The notes under the pieces were generated by a model, which made no database searches, had not been told where the DNA came from, and saw only the letters and a program-made list of their open reading frames with translations. From positions 1 through 17,097 of the forward strand of contig CAKUKP010000070.1 of the NCBI GenBank assembly GCA_934663625.1: DNA of 17,097 bases, written 5' to 3'. Position 1 is the stretch's first letter. The number at the start of each line of letters is the position of its first letter. The translations under genes were made by a program, and so were the position numbers. Source of the DNA: an uncultured Clostridia bacterium. Lineage in GTDB: Bacteria; Bacillota; Clostridia; Christensenellales; Aristaeellaceae. Shown in pieces: positions 6,816 to 12,165 of the stretch.

Positions 6816-7056
6816 CCTGCCTCCCTCTGATGATATGCACCGAAACTCCTGCTGTGCAGGATTTCGGCAGCACCGCGCTAGAATCCAAAGGATTCGCGCG
6901 GGCTGGTCGCGGGCTGCAAGCAGCGGAGCCGCGTCTCAATCTTTGATTGAGACATCGGCAGTCTACCTAAAGGTAGACCGGCAAACCAACTGGTTTGCCG
7001 CCTTACGCGACTGCTAAAGGGAGGTGTCAAAACCGCAGGTTTTGACGGAGGGAGAG
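6816..7056 (+). repeat. Multi-hairpin intergenic element A (between ffh and rpsP)
   Basis: This 317-nt gap holds no gene; most of it is a tandem set of short hairpins with small loops. The ends CTCCCTC (6821-6827) and GAGGGAG (7048-7054) can pair, enclosing stems at 6840-6867, 6873-6901 (GAATCC/GGATTC core), 6908-6933, 6933-6953 (GTCTCAATC/GATTGAGAC), 6961-6978 (GTCTACC/GGTAGAC), 6979-7000 (CGGCAAACC/GGTTTGCCG) and 7026-7046 (GTCAAAACC/GGTTTTGAC). A second GGGAGG (7019-7024) can compete for the 5' end. The 6979-7000 stem and the CGACTGCT at 7008-7015 recur in element B. After the last stem comes GAGAGATTTTT, so it might end ffh transcription. No convincing rpsP promoter was found downstream, which leaves read-through possible. 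The strand is nominal. Confidence 0.8.
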
Positions 7057-7130
7057 ATTTTTCAAGGTAACTACGGCGCAGGGCGCTGTAATTATATCAT
7101 TCAACATCCGAATTTTAGGAGGAAACTCAA

Positions 7131-7370
7131 ATGGTCAAGATTCGTCTGAAGAGAATGGGCATGAAGAAGATGCCTTTCTATCGTCTGGTCGTCACCGACA
7201 GCCGCAATTCCCGCGATGGCCGCTTCATCGAAGAGGTCGGCTATTACAATCCCGTGGCGGAGCCCGTGGTCCTGAAGATCGATGAAGAGCGCGCCAAGTA
7301 TTGGCTCGGCGTTGGCGCTCAGCCCACCGATACCGTTCGCGGCCTGCTGAAAAAGGGCGGCGTGCTGTAA
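7131..7370 (+). CDS. rpsP: 30S ribosomal protein bS16
   Basis: 79 residues, the usual length for Firmicutes bS16, an assembly protein of the 30S body and platform. The family start VKIRLKRMGMKKMPFYRLVV and the segment DGRFIEEVGYYNP are diagnostic. AGGAGG (7117-7122) lies 8 nt before the ATG. khpA follows after 3 nt. In many Firmicutes the order is ffh-rpsP-khpA-rimM-trmD-rplS; here only rpsP-khpA is kept as a pair, separated from ffh by element A and ended by a terminator. Confidence 0.98.
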   Translation: MVKIRLKRMGMKKMPFYRLVVTDSRNSRDGRFIEEVGYYNPVAEPVVLKIDEERAKYWLGVGAQPTDTVRGLLKKGGVL

Positions 7371-7373
7371 GCT

Positions 7374-7601
7374 ATGGTAGAACTGGTAAGATACATTGCC
7401 GCTTCGCTGGTTGAAAAGCCGGAAGCAGTGGATGTGCGCGAGGTCGAAAACGAGGACGGCATCGTAATCGAACTGCGCGTCGATCCCGAAGATATGGGCA
7501 AGGTCATCGGCAAGCAGGGTCGCATCGCAAAAGCGATCCGCACCGTAGTAAAGGCCGCTTCCGCCAAGAGCGAAAAGCCCGTGTTCGTGGAAATCATTTA
7601 A
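7374..7601 (+). CDS. khpA: KH-domain RNA-binding protein KhpA (YlqC family)
   Basis: 75 residues forming a single KH domain with the GxxG loop VIGKQGRIAKAIR (G46-G49). Family members bind RNA, often together with KhpB/Jag, and influence cell envelope genes and cell division in other Firmicutes. The ATG lies 3 nt after the rpsP stop with no strong separate ribosome binding site, so translation is probably coupled to rpsP. The last gene of the unit: a terminator follows 8 nt after the stop. Confidence 0.96.
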   Translation: MVELVRYIAASLVEKPEAVDVREVENEDGIVIELRVDPEDMGKVIGKQGRIAKAIRTVVKAASAKSEKPVFVEII

Positions 7602-7608
7602 AGCATAC

Positions 7609-7645
7609 AAATCGCGGCGCAGCCCTCGTGCGCACCGCGATTTTT
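7609..7645 (+). terminator. Terminator of rpsP-khpA
   Basis: AAATCGCGG (7609-7617) pairs with CCGCGATTT (7635-7643); the inner CGC and GCG extend the stem, and TTTTT begins within the 3' arm. It explains why rimM-trmD do not follow in the same transcript. Confidence 0.88.
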
Positions 7646-7682
7646 GTGTGCACAAACATCAAAAGTATTTCAACCAGCGCAT

Positions 7683-7719
7683 TCGATTAACCCTGCTTTC
7701 GTGGATATACTGTATATCT
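7683..7719 (+). promoter_or_regulatory. Candidate promoter with palindromic operator upstream of the RHH gene
   Basis: GATATAC-T-GTATATC (7705-7719) is a perfect 7+1+7 palindrome. It contains TATACT (7706-7711), a possible -10, with TCGATT (7683-7688) 17 nt upstream as a weak -35. A palindrome over a -10 is a typical repressor site, and RHH proteins bind such dyads as dimers. A further possible promoter, TTGAAC (7723-7728) with TATAGA (7747-7752), lies just downstream. Which one is used is not decidable by reading. Confidence 0.5.
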
Positions 7720-7753
7720 ATTTTGAACATTATAACACAGGATGGATATAGAA

Positions 7754-7772
7754 TAAACATATAATATGTTTA
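7754..7772 (+). promoter_or_regulatory. Perfect 19-nt palindrome over a TATAAT box, RHH operator candidate
   Basis: TAAACATA-TAA-TATGTTTA (7754-7772) is perfectly symmetrical, and its centre contains TATAAT (7760-7765). It ends 15 nt before the RHH start codon and 3 nt before its AGAGGTG ribosome binding site. No good -35 exists at 16-18 nt, so it may be an operator, an RNA hairpin masking the binding site region, or both. Confidence 0.6.
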
Positions 7773-7787
7773 TCAAGAGGTGCCCAT

Positions 7788-7991
7788 ATGTCGATCAAGA
7801 GTGTTTCAATACGCATAGAAGAAGAAATGCTTGAAAAACTCGGCTTTGTTGCGGATTATGAAGGGCGTTCCGTGAACAGTCATATTCTGGTTTTGATTCG
7901 CGAAAACATCAAAAATTTTGAAGCGCAGAATGGTAAAATCAGCGGCAGCATTCGACCGGATGTGAATGTAAAGCCCACCCGAAAGAACTGA
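7788..7991 (+). CDS. Small ribbon-helix-helix (Arc-like) DNA-binding protein
   Basis: 67 residues. The pattern KSVSIRIEEEMLEKLGFVADYEGRSVNSHILVLIRENIKNFE (about 4-46) fits a ribbon-helix-helix fold: a short strand with alternating polar residues (SVSIRI) that would contact DNA, then two helices separated by GRSVNSH. The C-terminal 20 residues are polar and could be a flexible tail, as in antitoxins. ATG at 7788 with AGAGGTG 5 nt upstream. Two perfect palindromes lie upstream, suggesting autoregulation. A terminator follows 4 nt after the stop and separates it from fic. It could be an antitoxin or a simple regulator; the fold is fairly sure, the role is not. Confidence 0.75.
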   Translation: MSIKSVSIRIEEEMLEKLGFVADYEGRSVNSHILVLIRENIKNFEAQNGKISGSIRPDVNVKPTRKN

Positions 7992-7994
7992 TGT

Positions 7995-8034
7995 AATCGA
8001 GGAACGGCCAACCCACCGCCTCGATTTCTTTCTG
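7995..8034 (+). terminator. Terminator of the RHH gene
   Basis: AATCGAGG (7995-8002) pairs with CCTCGATT (8019-8026) across a 16-nt loop, followed by TCTTTCT. The T-run is interrupted, so some read-through into fic is possible. Confidence 0.7.
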
Positions 8035-8051
8035 TCCGCACGAGCGCGCGG

Positions 8052-8080
8052 TTGATTAAAACGTTCGCCTGCGCTATAAT
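8052..8080 (+). promoter_or_regulatory. Promoter of fic
   Basis: TTGATT (8052-8057), 17-nt spacer, TATAAT (8075-8080), about 30 nt before the fic ribosome binding site GGAGGG. It makes fic a transcript of its own, apart from the RHH gene. Confidence 0.82.
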
Positions 8081-8117
8081 AATATCAGTAGTAAGACCTG
8101 CAAAGTGGAGGGACGCA

Positions 8118-8729
8118 ATGGCGATTGAAAACAAGCTGGGGATCATCGATTCGGCAGAGCTCGCCCGCGAGGAAGAACGCATCAGCAAGAAAAAGGCCGT
8201 GCAGCTATTCGAAAGCGGCATGCTGGACGCCCTGCCTGCCGGCACCTTTGCATCGCTTCAGGCGATCCATAAATATCTGTTCGGGGATATTTACGATTTC
8301 GCAGGACAGCTTCGCACGGTAAATCTGGCGAAGGGCAGCTTCCGTTTTGCGCCGCTGATGTATCTGGAAGCCGCGCTTGCAAACATCGATCGAATGCCGC
8401 AGTCCACATTTGATGAAATCATCGAAAAATACGTGGAAATGAACATCGCCCATCCGTTTCGGGAGGGCAACGGCCGTAGCGCCCGCATCTGGCTCGATCT
8501 GATGCTGAAAAAGGGCGTAGGTCAGGTGGTGGACTGGCGCAGGGTGGATAAGGAGGATTATCTGCTGGCGATGGAGCGCAGCCCCATCCGCGATGTAGAA
8601 ATCAAGGTGCTGCTGAAGGCAGCGCTGACGGAGGATGTAAACAGCCGCGAGGTCTATATGAAGGGCATCGACCACAGCTACTATTACGAGGGCTACACCG
8701 CCTTTTCTGCGGAAAAGCTGGAGCGATGA
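8118..8729 (+). CDS. Fic-domain protein adenylyltransferase
   Basis: 203 residues. Fic enzymes transfer AMP from ATP to Ser, Thr or Tyr of target proteins; the target here is unknown. The complete catalytic motif HPFREGNGRSAR is at 112-123 (catalytic H112, acidic E116, phosphate-binding N118, G119 and R120, and R123). The flap strand is near NLAKGSFRFAP (69-79). The N-terminal stretch ISKKKAVQLFESGML (22-36) is where a class II inhibitory helix would lie, but the [S/T]xxxE[G/N] motif is imperfect: E32 is preceded by V28 at the -4 position and followed by S33. The protein resembles the small Fic type known from Clostridioides difficile, judged from memory. The ATG at 8118 has GGAGGG 5 nt upstream. 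It follows the RHH gene by 126 nt, with a terminator and its own promoter in between. Confidence 0.93.
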   Translation: MAIENKLGIIDSAELAREEERISKKKAVQLFESGMLDALPAGTFASLQAIHKYLFGDIYDFAGQLRTVNLAKGSFRFAPLMYLEAALANIDRMPQSTFDEIIEKYVEMNIAHPFREGNGRSARIWLDLMLKKGVGQVVDWRRVDKEDYLLAMERSPIRDVEIKVLLKAALTEDVNSREVYMKGIDHSYYYEGYTAFSAEKLER

Positions 8730-8753
8730 TAATACATTTATCAATTTAGAGTA

Positions 8754-8782
8754 TTGCATTTTTGCGCGGATTCGAGTATAAT
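8754..8782 (+). promoter_or_regulatory. Promoter of the ferredoxin gene
   Basis: TTGCAT (8754-8759), 17-nt spacer, TATAAT (8777-8782), then GGAGG (8799-8803) before the ATG. The leader is only about 25 nt. Confidence 0.82.
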
Positions 8783-8811
8783 TACTGTACAATAATTTGG
8801 AGGTGTACTTT

Positions 8812-8982
8812 ATGGCATATAAGATTTCTGACGATTGCATCATGTGCGGTGCATGCGCTGAGGAATGCCCGAACAACGCGATTTCCGAAGGCGATGGCAA
8901 GTACGTAATCGACGCGGATGCGTGCGTATCCTGCGGCGCTTGTGAAGGCGTTTGCCCCGTAGGCGCTCCGCACGAGGAATAA
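8812..8982 (+). CDS. 2[4Fe-4S] ferredoxin, clostridial type
   Basis: 56 residues, a small low-potential electron carrier for hydrogenases, pyruvate:ferredoxin oxidoreductase and similar anaerobic enzymes. Two symmetric cluster motifs are visible: CIMCGACAEECP and CVSCGACEGVCP, giving all eight cysteines, each set with the CxxCxxCxxxCP pattern. The ATG at 8812 (MAYKISDDC, the usual start) has GGAGG 8 nt upstream; a TTG at 8797 would overlap that site. Monocistronic. The hairpin array of element B starts about 15 nt after the stop. Its presence indicates anaerobic metabolism. Confidence 0.97.
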   Translation: MAYKISDDCIMCGACAEECPNNAISEGDGKYVIDADACVSCGACEGVCPVGAPHEE

Positions 8983-8997
8983 TTCAATTCCCGTGAA

Positions 8998-9262
8998 GCC
9001 GTGGGCTGCTGGAAAACAGCAGCCCACGGCGCGTCAAAACGATGTTTTGACGCTTTCTCCAAAATCTCACGATTTTGTCGAGCAGGAAAAGGATTGCGGA
9101 TTCCTGAAATTCTCACGAATTTCCGAGCGGAATCCTGTCCGTGGGAATCGTTTTTTCGCCGCAAGACGGCAAACCTATGGTTTGCCGGTCGGCTTTCCGC
9201 CGACTGCTCTGAAAAAACCAAATTCACCGCACATGTCGCTGAATTTGATTTGAATCCTTTTC
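8998..9262 (+). repeat. Multi-hairpin intergenic element B (between ferredoxin and alkD)
   Basis: This 364-nt gap has no convincing gene. It starts with three hairpins: a perfect 14-bp stem (8998-9011 with 9017-9030), GCGTCAAAAC/GTTTTGACGC (9031-9053) and CAAAATC-TCAC-GATTTTG (9060-9077). Then comes a closed multibranch structure: outer stem GAAAAGGATT (9086-9095) with AATCCTTTTC (9253-9262). Inside it lie an arm GGATTCC/GGAATCC (9098-9135) holding GAAATTC-TCAC-GAATTTC, an arm GTTTTTTC (9150-9157)/GAAAAAAC (9211-9218) enclosing CGGCAAACC/GGTTTGCCG (9167-9187) and GTCGGC/GCCGAC (9188-9204), and an arm CAAATTCA (9219-9226)/TGAATTTG (9240-9247). The first stem may stop ferredoxin transcription although it has no T-run. 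Modules are shared with element A and the deacetylase leader. Strand is nominal. Confidence 0.85.
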
Positions 9263-9278
9263 TTCAAGCGTTTTACCA

Positions 9279-9320
9279 TATAATGCTAAGTGGGTTGTTT
9301 TTCCAGCAGCCCGCTTTTTT
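9279..9320 (+). promoter_or_regulatory. alkD leader: -10 box and hairpin with T-run
   Basis: TATAAT (9279-9284) has no good -35 at 16-18 nt. Directly after it, AGTGGGTTG (9289-9297) pairs with CAGCCCGCT (9307-9315), using two G-U pairs, followed by six T (9315-9320). The hairpin would sit at the very 5' end of an alkD transcript. It may be the real terminator of the upstream region, or an attenuator-like leader. ATG follows 26 nt later. Confidence 0.45.
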
Positions 9321-9346
9321 ATTCCCTTATTCTACGGAGGTTTGCC

Positions 9347-10036
9347 ATGAACGATATTTCCCGAAGAATTGAAGCCGATCTGCGCGCAATGCAGGATGTG
9401 AAATTCCGCGAATTTCACCTTGGGCTGATTCCCAATGTAGCGCAGGCGCGCGTCATCGGCGTGCGCACGCCGTGCATCCGCGCCTATGCGCGCGATCTTT
9501 CCGCATCGCCGGACGGCGCGGCCTTTATGGCGGATCTCCCCCACCCCTATTATGAAATGGACAATCTGCACGCCTGTCTGATCGACCGGATGCGCGATTA
9601 CGATGCATGCCTTGCCGCACTGGACGCATTTCTGCCGCACGTGGATAATTGGGCGACCTGCGATATGATGAATCTGAAACTGCTGGTGCGGCAGCCGGAG
9701 CGATTCCTCGCCTGCATCGATCGCTGGATGCATTCCAATCACACCTATACCGTGCGCTTCGGCATCGCCATGCTGATGAAGCATTTTCTGGGCGATCGCT
9801 TTGATCGGGCGCAGATGGACGCGGTGTGCGCAATCCGCAGTACGGAATACTACATTAACATGATGGCAGCATGGTACATGGCGACGGCGCTGGCATTTCA
9901 GCCGGAAGCGGCGCTGGATGCGCTGAATCGACGCGTTCTGCCCGTCTGGACGCACAACAAAGCGATCCAAAAGGCTGTCGAAAGCCGTCGTATTCCTAAT
10001 TCGCAAAAAGAATTGCTGAAAAAAAAGAAATATTAG
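9347..10036 (+). CDS. AlkD-like DNA alkylation repair protein (HEAT-like repeats)
   Basis: 229 residues, all alpha-helical, of the DNA_alkylation family (AlkC/AlkD), glycosylases that remove positively charged alkylated bases such as N3-methyladenine and N7-methylguanine. The motif DNWATCD (100-106) corresponds to the active-site region of AlkD, with W102 and D106 in the Trp-x-x-x-Asp spacing. R137 in TVRFGIAML fits the DNA-backbone-contacting Arg region. The C-terminal SRRIPNSQKELLKKKKY is a conserved ending and very basic. The ATG at 9347 has GGAGG 6 nt upstream; a longer in-frame TTG start would lie in the hairpin. Stands alone between element B and the small orphan gene. In anaerobes many such proteins are uncharacterised, so activity is inferred. 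Confidence 0.88.
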   Translation: MNDISRRIEADLRAMQDVKFREFHLGLIPNVAQARVIGVRTPCIRAYARDLSASPDGAAFMADLPHPYYEMDNLHACLIDRMRDYDACLAALDAFLPHVDNWATCDMMNLKLLVRQPERFLACIDRWMHSNHTYTVRFGIAMLMKHFLGDRFDRAQMDAVCAIRSTEYYINMMAAWYMATALAFQPEAALDALNRRVLPVWTHNKAIQKAVESRRIPNSQKELLKKKKY

Positions 10037-10079
10037 CAGTTTCTTGTCATATGTCCGAGAAATCCCGCATATGATTTCG

Positions 10080-10100
10080 TATAATCACAAACAGGAAGGT
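10080..10100 (+). promoter_or_regulatory. -10 box and ribosome binding site of the 63-residue gene
   Basis: TATAAT (10080-10085) and AGGAAGGTG (10093-10101), with the ATG at 10109. No recognisable -35 is found at 16-18 nt, so the promoter is only half supported. Confidence 0.45.
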
Positions 10101-10108
10101 GATGCACA

Positions 10109-10300
10109 ATGGAAAAGAACAAGAATAATATTTATAACCGCATTTCTTATCGTGTAAACTGTATTCGTCGTCTGTATTCCGAAATCGGCGAACCGCTGGA
10201 TGCGAACACCATTATTGATCTTTATTGTCATCTGGACGGTGCGCTGCAGCAGCTCCAAAAAGAAAAAATGCCCAATTCCTTCAAGAAGCGATTATCGTAG
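10109..10300 (+). CDS. Small hypothetical protein, 63 residues
   Basis: Not recognised. MEKNKNNIYNRISYRVNCIRRLYSEIGEPLDANTIIDLYCHLDGALQQLQKEKM...: basic at both ends, with a predicted helix-loop-helix shape (helices about 9-26 and 33-52, joined by a Gly-Pro-containing turn). There is no signal peptide or membrane segment, and two lone cysteines (C18, C40). It is supported as a gene by its own AGGAAGGTG at 8 nt, a TATAAT box and a strong terminator 25 nt after the stop. A role cannot be given; small basic helical proteins of this size may bind nucleic acid or another protein. Confidence 0.7.
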   Translation: MEKNKNNIYNRISYRVNCIRRLYSEIGEPLDANTIIDLYCHLDGALQQLQKEKMPNSFKKRLS

Positions 10301-10324
10301 CATTCGGCATATGCCGCAGGTTTC

Positions 10325-10360
10325 AGCGGAACCGAACCAAAACTCGGTTCCGCTTTTATT
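10325..10360 (+). terminator. Terminator of the 63-residue gene
   Basis: Perfect 11-bp stem AGCGGAACCGA (10325-10335) with 10344-10354, 8-nt loop, followed by TTTATT. A 12-nt palindrome CGGCATATGCCG (10305-10316) lies just before it. Confidence 0.9.
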
Positions 10361-10419
10361 ACGCCCATTTCCCGAATGGCATTTCATCCATCATTTAACG
10401 CAAACTTTCTCAGCGGGGA

Positions 10420-10449
10420 TTGACATTCAATCCGTCAAAACGCTACAAT
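10420..10449 (+). promoter_or_regulatory. Promoter of prfC-typA
   Basis: Consensus TTGACA (10420-10425), an 18-nt spacer, TACAAT (10444-10449). It drives prfC and most likely typA, as no terminator lies between these two. Confidence 0.85.
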
Positions 10450-10489
10450 ATAGGTTGAGATATTTTGTACTGCATTGGAGGAGATTGAT

Positions 10490-12106
10490 TTGCAGCACCC
10501 CGAATTGAAACAGGAAGTGGCGCGGCGCAGAACGTTCGCCATCATATCGCACCCGGACGCCGGTAAAACCACGCTGACGGAAAAGCTGCTGCTGTACGGC
10601 GGCGCAATTCGTCTGGCGGGTTCGGTCAAGGCGCGCAAAACGGCGCATCACGCCACATCCGACTGGATGGAAATTGAAAAGCAGCGCGGCATCTCCGTCA
10701 CATCCTCCGCAATGCAGTTTGATTTTGACGGCTACCGCATCAACATTCTGGACACCCCCGGCCATCAGGACTTTTCCGAGGATACCTATCGCACGCTGGT
10801 GGCGGCGGACAGCGCGGTCATGCTGATCGACAACGCAAAGGGCGTTGAGGAACAGACCGTGAAGCTGTTCAAGGTGTGCCGCCTGCGTTCGATCCCGATC
10901 TTCACCTTCATCAACAAGATGGACCGCGCCGGCCGCGATCCATTCGATCTGATGGAGGAAATCGAGCGCGTACTGGGCATTCGTTCCTGCCCCGTGAACT
11001 GGCCGATCGGCATTGACGGCGATTTCAAGGGACTCTATCACCGCGACACCCGCAAGATCGAATTGTATCGCGGCGGTGATCACGGCCAGACGCAGGTTGA
11101 GGTTCGCGAGGTGGACATCGATGATCCGGAATGCGAAAGCATCATCGGCAAGCGCTATTATGAAAAGCTGATGGAGGACATCGAACTGCTGGACGTAGCG
11201 GGCGACGAATTCGACATCGATAAGATTTTGCAGGGGCAGCTGACCCCGATGTTCTTCGGCTCCGCCACGAACAATTTCGGCGTCGAACCGTTCCTGAAGC
11301 GGTTTTTGAGCTATACCAAATCCCCCACGCCGCGCGTAGCGGACGTGGGCGTAATTCAGCCCGACGATGAAAAGTTCACCGGCTTCATCTTCAAGATTCA
11401 GGCGAACATGAATCCTGCGCACCGCGATCGATTGGCGTTCATGCGCGTGTGCAGCGGCGTATTTGAAAAGGGCATGACCGTATGGCATTCCTCCTCGAAT
11501 TCGCAGATCAAGCTGGCGCAGCCGCAGACGTTCATGGCGCAGGAGCATGAATCCGTGGAAACCGCCTATCCGGGCGATATCATCGGTCTGTTCGATCCCG
11601 GCATATTCCGCCTGGGCGATACGATCTGCACCGGTTCGCACGTGCGCTACAGCGGCATTCCGCTGTTCGCGCCGGAATTCTTCTGCCGCGTAAGCCCCGA
11701 AGATTCCATGAAGCGCAAACAGTTCCTGAAGGGCATCGATCAGCTTTCGCAGGAAGGCGCGGTGCAGACCTTTAAGCGCCCGAACATCGGCCGCGAGGAA
11801 ATGATCGCGGGCGTGGTCGGCATATTGCAGATGGACGTACTGGAATACCGCTTAAAGAGCGAATATTCGGTAAACATCGTGCGCGAAAGCCTGCCCTTCC
11901 GCTTCGTGCGCTGGGTGGTAGAAACGCCCAAGCCGCTGGACAAGCTGCGGCTCACCTCCACCACCGCCATCGCGGAGGATCGCGTCGGGCGGCCGGTATT
12001 GATGTTTGAAAATGAATGGAGCATCCGTCTGGCGGGCGAAAACAACGAAGGTCTGGTGTTGGCGGAAACCGCCGATCGCATGACCGCGGATGAAATGCAC
12101 AAATAA
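10490..12106 (+). CDS. prfC: Peptide chain release factor 3 (RF3)
   Basis: 538 residues, a translational GTPase that recycles RF1/RF2 from the ribosome after peptide release. G motifs: SHPDAGKTT (20-28), RGISVTSS (66-73), DTPGHQDFSEDTYR (88-101), NKMDR (142-146). The His-Pro-Asp P-loop (instead of HVDHGKTT) and the segment GSVKARKTAHHATSDWMEIE are typical of RF3, not EF-G. Start choice: GGAGGAG (10477-10483) lies 7-8 nt before a TTG at 10490, giving MQHPELKQEVARRRTFAIIS as in the family. A TTG five codons earlier overlaps the ribosome binding site, and no ATG fits, so TTG is probably the start. typA follows 59 nt downstream. Confidence 0.96.
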   Translation: MQHPELKQEVARRRTFAIISHPDAGKTTLTEKLLLYGGAIRLAGSVKARKTAHHATSDWMEIEKQRGISVTSSAMQFDFDGYRINILDTPGHQDFSEDTYRTLVAADSAVMLIDNAKGVEEQTVKLFKVCRLRSIPIFTFINKMDRAGRDPFDLMEEIERVLGIRSCPVNWPIGIDGDFKGLYHRDTRKIELYRGGDHGQTQVEVREVDIDDPECESIIGKRYYEKLMEDIELLDVAGDEFDIDKILQGQLTPMFFGSATNNFGVEPFLKRFLSYTKSPTPRVADVGVIQPDDEKFTGFIFKIQANMNPAHRDRLAFMRVCSGVFEKGMTVWHSSSNSQIKLAQPQTFMAQEHESVETAYPGDIIGLFDPGIFRLGDTICTGSHVRYSGIPLFAPEFFCRVSPEDSMKRKQFLKGIDQLSQEGAVQTFKRPNIGREEMIAGVVGILQMDVLEYRLKSEYSVNIVRESLPFRFVRWVVETPKPLDKLRLTSTTAIAEDRVGRPVLMFENEWSIRLAGENNEGLVLAETADRMTADEMHK

Positions 12107-12165
12107 GCATCCTCATTTTCAGAATACACGCGAATCACGGACAAATGAATAAGGGAGTCTTTCAA

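Noticed and set aside
6816..7056. CRISPR array or tandem repeat, suggested by many regularly placed short palindromes
   Set aside because: The stems differ from one another and there is no repeated unit with spacers of constant length; no cas gene is in the window.
7060..7116. Promoter for rpsP (TATATC and TATCAT boxes near 7093-7100)
   Set aside because: No -35-like hexamer is found at 16-18 nt from any candidate -10, so it was not listed as a promoter.
8724..8745. Terminator after fic (TGATAA-TACAT-TTATCA)
   Set aside because: Only a 6-bp AT-rich stem without a following T-run; too weak to call.
9001..9372. Plus-strand open frames running through the ferredoxin-alkD gap
   Set aside because: They pass straight through perfect hairpins, lack ribosome binding sites, and encode no recognisable pattern. 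The constraint there is base pairing, not coding.
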